This document shows positions 58,956 to 64,000 of a DNA stretch of 64,000 nucleotides, piece after piece. The position numbers and the translations under genes were made by a program. Within the stretch, counting starts at the first letter, position 1. Every line of letters begins with the position of its first letter. The notes beneath the pieces were generated by a model. It made no database searches. It saw only the letters and a program-made list of their open reading frames with translations, and was not told where the DNA came from. The DNA comes from JACVRW01 sp963751105 (GTDB lineage Bacteria > Actinomycetota > Thermoleophilia > Solirubrobacterales > Thermoleophilaceae). The DNA lies in contig CAVVTG010000002.1 in the NCBI GenBank assembly GCA_963751105.1, forward strand, positions 2,542,001 through 2,606,000, written 5' to 3'.

Positions 58956-60560
58956 ATGGGGTACTTCAAACGAGCAACTCTGGCCGCGGTGGCGATCGCA
59001 GCCGCGCTGACGGCTCCCGCCGAGGCGGCGGAAGTGATCGTCGTCGACCGCGGCCGGGCCGAGCGGATCCAGGATCCGGCGGTGCCCACGAAGGCCGAGG
59101 CGGCGATCGGCATCCCGGTCGGAGGCGCTGGTACACCCCGGCCCGTCTCCGGGCCCCAGGCGGCCACGGCGGTCCGGCGCGCGGGCGCCGCCCGGACCGA
59201 CGCGCGGGCGGCCCGGGCGTGGCGCACCGCCCGGTCGTCGAGCCGACGGGGCCGCCGGGCGGTCTACTCCGCGCTGTCTCGCCAGCTCGCGCGCGAGAAG
59301 ATCTCCACGTCCTCCTATCGGCGCTGGCGGCGCTGGTATGTGCTGTCGCTGCGCTCGCTGCGCGTGCTCAGCGGCGCCCGCGACGCCCAGCTGCGCTACG
59401 TGGTCGACTCGGTCGAGGCCCTCGCTCTGGGGCGCCGCCTGGCGCCCACCCGCATGCCCGCGTCCTTCCTGCAGCTCGAGCGCAACCGCCAGTACTGGCG
59501 AAAGCTCCCCTACCCGGCCTCGGGGGACCAGGTGAGCTTCCGCGGCAGCCAGATCCTATTCCAGTACTACCCCGGCCGGGGACTGCAGATCCAGCCGCTA
59601 TCGACCTTCAAGAAGGCCAACGCCCTGCACGGTTTCTGCGAGCGCGACGAGCCCGAATGCGACAGGGCCGCGCTGCGCCGCATCCTCGACGAGATGACCG
59701 CGCTGGCGGTCAAGCGCTCCCGCCGCTTCATCGCCTGGGAGTACCTCTTCTACTTCGGCGGCGGCGCCCCGCCCTGGATGTCCGGCATGGCCCAGGCCAC
59801 CGGGATCCAGGCGCTGGGGCGCGCGTCCCGGTTGCTCGACGAGCCCGGCTACCTGGCCACGGCCCGTCGTGCGCTCGGCGCGTTCGAGACGCCCCCTCCC
59901 AGGGGCGTGCGCACCACCGGTCCCGCAGGCGGGGTGCACTATCTGCAGTATTCGTTCGCCCCCCGGCTGTGGATCTTCAACGCCTTCCTCCAGTCGCTGA
60001 TCGGGCTGAACGACTACGGCAAGATCGCCTCCGACGCGAGGGCGCAACGGCTCTACGACCAGGCCGAGCCCGAGGCGCGCGAGGAGGTCCCGCTCTCCGA
60101 CGTGGGCGACTGGTCGCGTTACTCCTACGCCGGCGCAGAGTCCACCGCCGACTACCACGAGCTGCTGCGCGAGTTCCTGCAGAGCATGTGCACGCGCAGG
60201 CTGGGGCCGATCTACTGCACCTACGCCAAGCGCTACCGCGGCTATCAGGTCGATCCGCCCCGCCTGGGCTTCGAGGGGCCGTCGCTGACCACCGAGGAGA
60301 AGCCCACCGCCATCCGCTTCACGCTCTCGAAGCTCTCGGCCGTGCAGCTCACCATCTCTCGAGGCGACAGCGTGGTGTTCAGCCGGCTGGCCACCTTCCG
60401 GCGGGGCACCGGCTCGTTCTCCTGGACGCCGAGGGGACCGGGGGTGGTGCGGGTCACGATTGCCGCGAAGGAGCTGCGCACCGGGCTGGGCAAGCGAGAC
60501 CGCGTGAGCGCCGAAATCGAGGTGGAGGCCGTGCCGGGTATACTAGAGTCGGGCGCTTGA
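58956..60560 (+). CDS. Secreted D-glucuronyl C5-epimerase family protein
   Basis: A 534-residue exported protein (signal ATLAAVAIAAALTAPAEA). A basic helical region is followed by the C5-epimerase-like alpha/alpha barrel: WEYLFYFGGGAPPWMSGMAQ, YLQYSFAPRLWIFNAFLQSLIGLNDY and DWSRYSYAGAESTADYHELLREFL. A beta-rich C-terminal domain closes it. Eukaryotic relatives epimerise glucuronate in heparan sulfate; in bacteria it may act on an extracellular glycan. Its TGA overlaps the ArsA-like ATG by one base. Confidence 0.85.
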   Translation: MGYFKRATLAAVAIAAALTAPAEAAEVIVVDRGRAERIQDPAVPTKAEAAIGIPVGGAGTPRPVSGPQAATAVRRAGAARTDARAARAWRTARSSSRRGRRAVYSALSRQLAREKISTSSYRRWRRWYVLSLRSLRVLSGARDAQLRYVVDSVEALALGRRLAPTRMPASFLQLERNRQYWRKLPYPASGDQVSFRGSQILFQYYPGRGLQIQPLSTFKKANALHGFCERDEPECDRAALRRILDEMTALAVKRSRRFIAWEYLFYFGGGAPPWMSGMAQATGIQALGRASRLLDEPGYLATARRALGAFETPPPRGVRTTGPAGGVHYLQYSFAPRLWIFNAFLQSLIGLNDYGKIASDARAQRLYDQAEPEAREEVPLSDVGDWSRYSYAGAESTADYHELLREFLQSMCTRRLGPIYCTYAKRYRGYQVDPPRLGFEGPSLTTEEKPTAIRFTLSKLSAVQLTISRGDSVVFSRLATFRRGTGSFSWTPRGPGVVRVTIAAKELRTGLGKRDRVSAEIEVEAVPGILESGA

Positions 60561-61714
60561 TGGCGCCCCGCACGATCCTCTACACCGGCAAGGGCGGTGT
60601 CGGCAAGACGAGCGTCGCCGCTGCCACGGCCCGCCGTTGCGCGGCCGCGGGGCTGCGCACGGTCGTGCTGTCCACCGACCCCGCACACAGCCTGTCCGAC
60701 TCGCTGGAGGCCGAGCTCGGCTCCGAGCCCACGGCCATCGCGGACAACCTGTTCGGGCAGGAGGTCCAGGCCCAGGAGGAGATGGAGCGCAACTGGGCCG
60801 GGGTCCAGGAGTGGCTGGGCGACCTGCTCGCCGAACGCGGCATCGACCGCATCTCGGCCGAGGAGCTGACCGTGCCCCCCGGCATGGACGAGCTGTTCTC
60901 GCTGCTCTGGATCAAGCGCCATCACGACGAGGGCGAGTTCGACGCCCTGATCGTGGACTGCGCCCCCACCGGCGAGACGCTGCGGCTGCTGTCGTTTCCT
61001 GACGTCGTGACGTGGTGGCTCGAGCGCATCCTGCCCTCCCAGCGAAAGCTCGCCCCCTTTGCCCGCTCACTGTTCGACATCCCTCTGCCGGGTGAGGCGG
61101 TATTCGAGGACGTGGAGCGCCTGGCGCGCAACCTGGTGGCTATGAACGACATCCTGCGCGACCGCTCTCGCACGACGATCCGGCTGGTGATGAGCCCCGA
61201 CCGCATGGTGGTCAAGGAGGCGATGCGCACCTTCACCTACCTCAACCTATACGGCTACCTCACCGACGCCGTGGTGGTCAACCGGATCCTCCCGGCCGAG
61301 GGCTACTTCGCCGAATGGCGGGCGGCCCAGGAGGAGCAGCTGGAGCTCGTGTCGTCGGCCTTCAGTCCCGTGCCCGTGCTCAGCGCGCCCTACTTCGAGC
61401 GCGAGGTGGTGGGGCCCGAGATGCTCGACCGGCTGGCGGCCACCGTCTTCGGCGAAGCCGACCCGGCCGCCATCCTCCACGACCGCGTGAGCCACGAGCT
61501 GACCACCGACAACGGGCGCGCCACCCTGCGCGTGGAGGTTCCGTTCGCCGACCGAGGCGAGCTGAGCCTGAAGAAGATCGGCCTCGAGGTGATCGTCCGT
61601 GTGGGCGCCCAGAAGCGAACCATCATGCTGCCGCCCGCCCTGGCCGCCTACGGCACCCGGGGCGCGCGGCTGGATGACGGAACGCTCGAGATCGCGTTCG
61701 AGAAGAGCGACTGA
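60560..61714 (+). CDS. ArsA/Get3-like ATPase
   Basis: A 384-residue single-domain P-loop ATPase: deviant Walker A GKGGVGKTS (about 10-18), STDPAHSLSD (switch I), LIVDCAPTGETLRLL (switch II) and a C-terminal HSP20-like beta domain (VEVPFADRGELSLKKIGLEVIVRVG). Arsenite-binding cysteines of true ArsA are not seen, so a Get3-like or maturation role is as likely as arsenite transport. Coupled to the genes before and after by one-base overlaps. Confidence 0.9.
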   Translation: MAPRTILYTGKGGVGKTSVAAATARRCAAAGLRTVVLSTDPAHSLSDSLEAELGSEPTAIADNLFGQEVQAQEEMERNWAGVQEWLGDLLAERGIDRISAEELTVPPGMDELFSLLWIKRHHDEGEFDALIVDCAPTGETLRLLSFPDVVTWWLERILPSQRKLAPFARSLFDIPLPGEAVFEDVERLARNLVAMNDILRDRSRTTIRLVMSPDRMVVKEAMRTFTYLNLYGYLTDAVVVNRILPAEGYFAEWRAAQEEQLELVSSAFSPVPVLSAPYFEREVVGPEMLDRLAATVFGEADPAAILHDRVSHELTTDNGRATLRVEVPFADRGELSLKKIGLEVIVRVGAQKRTIMLPPALAAYGTRGARLDDGTLEIAFEKSD

Positions 61715-61989
61715 TGCACAGCGAGCCGACCGAGCCCGCCGGCGACGCGCCACCGCCTCGCTCCGAACCGCCACCTCCCCCTCCCCCTACGGGCCAGGCC
61801 TTCGACCCGAGCGCCCTGTTCGTGCTCCTCGACGGGCTGCGCCGGGCGGCTCCGGGGGAGCTCGAGGGACAGGTGACCAAGTTGATCCGGGAGTTCCTGC
61901 TCACGCTGCGTTCCCTGATCGACTGGTACCTCGATCGGCTGGACCGGCCGCGGCGCGAGCCCGAGGTCGAGGACATCCCGATCGAATAG
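61714..61989 (+). CDS. Small hypothetical protein following ArsA/Get3-like ATPase
   Basis: A 91-residue protein: a Pro-rich N-terminus (PPPRSEPPPPPPP) and an amphipathic helical C-terminus (FVLLDGLRRAAPGELEGQVTKLIREFLLTLRSLIDWYLDRL). The ATG overlaps the ATPase stop, so the two proteins are probably made in similar amounts and may interact. Family unknown. Confidence 0.7.
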   Translation: MHSEPTEPAGDAPPPRSEPPPPPPPTGQAFDPSALFVLLDGLRRAAPGELEGQVTKLIREFLLTLRSLIDWYLDRLDRPRREPEVEDIPIE

Positions 61990-61994
61990 CTGTC

Positions 61995-63266
61995 TTGCGC
62001 ACCGCCCTGCAGGAGCAGCTCGCCTACCTCGAGGCCTCGAGCTCCTTCTACCGGGAGCGGCTGGCCGGCGTCCGCGAGCACGTGCGCACGCCGGCGGATC
62101 TGCCCAGGCTCCCGTTCACGACCAAGGACGAGCTGCGCGAGGGCCAGCGCCAGGATCCGCCCTTCGGCCCGCATCTGTGCGCTCCGCGCGAGCGGCTCGT
62201 GCGGCTGCACGTGACCTCAGGCACCACCGGCGAGCCGGTGGCGATCGGCCTGACGCGCGCGGACCACGAGGCCAACTCGGCCGTCGGCGGTGCGGCGTTC
62301 CGGATAGCCGGAATCGAGCCCGGCGACGTGGTGGCTCACTGCCTCAACTACGCGCTCTACGCCGGCGGCATCGCCGACCACATGGCGCTCGAGCGCAGCG
62401 GCGCGACGGTGGTCCCGGTGGGCACCGGCCAGTCCCGGCGCCTGCTCGACCTGATCCCGCGGCTGGGCATCACCGCCATCTTCGGCACCCTCTCCTTCCC
62501 GGCCTACCTCGCTGCCCGAGCGCGCGAGGCCGGACTGGACCCCGCCGCGCTCGGCCTGCGCCACATCGTCACCGCGGGCGAGCCCGGTGCCGGGCTGACG
62601 GCCGTCCGGGGGGAGATCGAGGACGCCTGGGGCGCGACCGTAGCCGACACCTTCGGGATGAGCGACGTCTGGTCGACCATGGCGGGCGCGTGCGGCGAGA
62701 GCGAGGGCCTGCATCTCACCGTGGACGGCCACGCAGTGCTCGAGCTGGTGGACCCGGACTCCGGAGACCAGCTCGAGCAGAGCGACGGCGCCGACGGCGA
62801 GCTGGTCTGGACGCACCTGGGACGCGAGGCCTCGCCTCTGCTTCGCTATCGCTCCGGCGACCTGGGCCGGGTGTGGACGTCACCCTGCCCGTGCGGGCTC
62901 GCGACGCCGCGCATCGCGATTCACGGCCGGCGCGACGACATGCTGCGGGTGCAGGCGGTGAACGTCTACCCACAGGCGATCGGGACGATCCTCTCCGGCG
63001 ACCCGCGACTGGGCCGCCATTGCGTTGTGGCGAGGGGCGATCCGGTGAGGCCGCCCGTGGAGGTGTACGTCGAGGCCCCTGCCGGCGCCGACCTCGCACC
63101 AGTGGAGGCCGAGCTGCACGCGGCGCTGCACGCCCGCTTCGCCGTGACCAGGCTCGCACCCGGGTCGCTGCCGGCCGCCGAGCACAAGACGCGCCTCGTT
63201 CACCGGACCGCCCGCGGGGACCGGCCGCCCGACGCGGTGGCGAAGCTCAGGAGGGAGAACGACTGA
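61995..63266 (+). CDS. Phenylacetate-CoA ligase (PaaK)-like AMP-forming ligase
   Basis: A 423-residue adenylating enzyme: P-loop-like VTSGTTGEPVAIGL, LSFPAYLAARAREAG, VADTFGMSDV, LLRYRSGDLGRVW and HGRRDDMLRVQAVNVYPQAI. This matches PaaK-type ligases that make aryl- or acyl-CoA from an acid, ATP and CoA. TTG 61995 start, 6 nt after the preceding stop. TGA overlaps the ATG of the hydratase gene. Confidence 0.88.
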   Translation: MRTALQEQLAYLEASSSFYRERLAGVREHVRTPADLPRLPFTTKDELREGQRQDPPFGPHLCAPRERLVRLHVTSGTTGEPVAIGLTRADHEANSAVGGAAFRIAGIEPGDVVAHCLNYALYAGGIADHMALERSGATVVPVGTGQSRRLLDLIPRLGITAIFGTLSFPAYLAARAREAGLDPAALGLRHIVTAGEPGAGLTAVRGEIEDAWGATVADTFGMSDVWSTMAGACGESEGLHLTVDGHAVLELVDPDSGDQLEQSDGADGELVWTHLGREASPLLRYRSGDLGRVWTSPCPCGLATPRIAIHGRRDDMLRVQAVNVYPQAIGTILSGDPRLGRHCVVARGDPVRPPVEVYVEAPAGADLAPVEAELHAALHARFAVTRLAPGSLPAAEHKTRLVHRTARGDRPPDAVAKLRREND

Positions 63267-64000
63267 TGACCGTGACCACGACCGACCTCGGCTCCGCCCG
63301 GGTGATCGGCTGGGACCGCCGGGCGCGACTCAACGCCTGGGACCTGTCGACGATGACCGCCGTGGCCGACGCCATCGAGGAGGCCGGCAGCCAGGAGGCC
63401 GTGCGCTGCGTGGTGCTGCGCGGCGCCGGCGAGCACTTCTCCGCCGGCGACGACCTGCACGAGGCGCTCGCGGCCGACGCCGAGGCTTGGGCGGAGACCA
63501 TCGAAGCCTTTCAGCGCCTCACCCGTGTCGTGCTGGCCGCGCCCGTCCCGGCGATCGCGGTGGTGGACGGGGTGTGCGTGGGCGGCGCCCTCGAGTTCGC
63601 CGCGAGCTGCGACCTGCGCCTGTGCAGCGCCCGCGTGCGGCTGCTCACCCCGGAGGTGGGGATCGGCCTCGTGGCCTCGAACGCGTCGACGCTGCTGCTC
63701 CCTGAGCTCGTGGGCGAGACGGCCGCGCGCGAGCTGCTGCTCTCCGGAGAGCCGCGCGACGCCGGCTGGGCGCTCGAGCACGGGTTCGCCACCGAGGTCG
63801 TTTCAGCGGACGGGCTGGACGCGCGTGTGGAGCACTGGGCGCAGGTCTTCTCGCGCAGCTCGCGCGCGGCGGTGGCCGCCACCAAGGCGATGCTCAACCA
63901 ACGCCTCGGCGCACTCGTGGAGGCGGCGATGGAGCGCGAGACCGGTCACTGCGTGCGCCTCTTCGGCGAGGAGGACGCACGCACGGCGCTGCGAGCCTTC
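63266..64000 (+). CDS. Enoyl-CoA hydratase/isomerase family protein (partial)
   Basis: The first 245 codons are present; the gene runs off the right edge. Crotonase features: RARLNAWDLSTM, GEHFSAGDDLHE (oxyanion hole), VDGVCVGGALEFAASCDLRLCS and TPEVGIGLVASNAS. The catalytic glutamate of canonical hydratases is replaced around GALEFA by E in GGALEF, which fits the first Glu. With the upstream ligase it may degrade or modify an acyl-CoA or aromatic-CoA. Confidence 0.88.
   Translation, partial: MTVTTTDLGSARVIGWDRRARLNAWDLSTMTAVADAIEEAGSQEAVRCVVLRGAGEHFSAGDDLHEALAADAEAWAETIEAFQRLTRVVLAAPVPAIAVVDGVCVGGALEFAASCDLRLCSARVRLLTPEVGIGLVASNASTLLLPELVGETAARELLLSGEPRDAGWALEHGFATEVVSADGLDARVEHWAQVFSRSSRAAVAATKAMLNQRLGALVEAAMERETGHCVRLFGEEDARTALRAF

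Noticed and set aside
57686..60560. Apparent 1342-residue protein ending in the ArsA-like ATPase
   Set aside because: Only the part after 60560 is coding; the rest overlaps the AKR end, the lipoprotein antisense and the epimerase in wrong frames.

Overview
The window is a GC-rich (roughly 70% by eye) actinobacterial chromosome segment. It looks like Thermoleophilia/Solirubrobacterales, because of class III cyclases fused to a MerR-type HTH, ECF sigma factors fused to an anti-sigma region, a galE2-like/acyltransferase pair and secreted CARDB/PKD proteins. The taxonomic call is inference from gene content. No rRNA, tRNA, CRISPR array, intact transposon or prophage was seen.

Layout. 1-10.9 kb: a partial 3-hydroxyisobutyrate-dehydrogenase-like gene coupled to a lysyl-oxidase-like secreted protein, tilS behind a MerR/adenylate-cyclase fusion, a bifunctional fatty acyl-CoA reductase, a secreted NHL/PKD protein, an SDR/acyltransferase operon, a nucleoside phosphorylase and two coiled-coil proteins. 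11.2-19.9 kb: a large peptidoglycan enzyme, sirtuin, hydrolase, a split 3-hydroxyacyl-CoA dehydrogenase/enoyl-CoA hydratase, and two regulator/SRPBCC pairs. 20-22.8 kb: an arsenic cluster (arsC divergent from arsR-arsM, plus a BKACE gene). 22.8-26 kb: ribokinase, a cNMP-binding/thioredoxin-reductase-like fusion and a frameshifted LuxR-type regulator. 26-46.6 kb: an accessory-looking block of VOC, dihydrofolate-reductase-like, DUF899, cupin, AraC, TetR, MFS and secreted proteins. This block contains an ECF sigma/anti-sigma fusion and a four-gene cassette of FAD oxidoreductase, multicopper oxidase with heavy-metal domains, cyclase-YHS fusion and HD hydrolase. 46.8-64 kb: housekeeping and metabolism, with acyl-CoA dehydrogenase, AlkA-like glycosylase, Ca2+/H+ antiporter, TetR/MBL pair, M28 lipoprotein, ClpP, SRPBCC-ArsR pair, LysE, TerC, AKR, a lipoprotein, C5-epimerase-like protein, ArsA/Get3-like ATPase, a PaaK-like ligase and enoyl-CoA hydratase.

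How the genes work together. Lipid metabolism recurs (acyl-CoA reductase, acyltransferase, beta-oxidation enzymes, acyl-CoA ligase), as do metal and arsenic handling (ars cluster, multicopper oxidase, Cax, TerC) and cyclic-nucleotide signalling (two cyclases, one cNMP-binding oxidoreductase).

Main regulatory observation. About two dozen start codons sit 6-9 nt downstream of a TANNNT -10 box, implying leaderless mRNAs. In four places the upstream gene's TAG stop codon is itself the first half of that -10 box. Two genes (tilS 5' end, LuxR 3' end) appear interrupted by one-base homopolymer differences. Several others lack a canonical start where the protein should begin.
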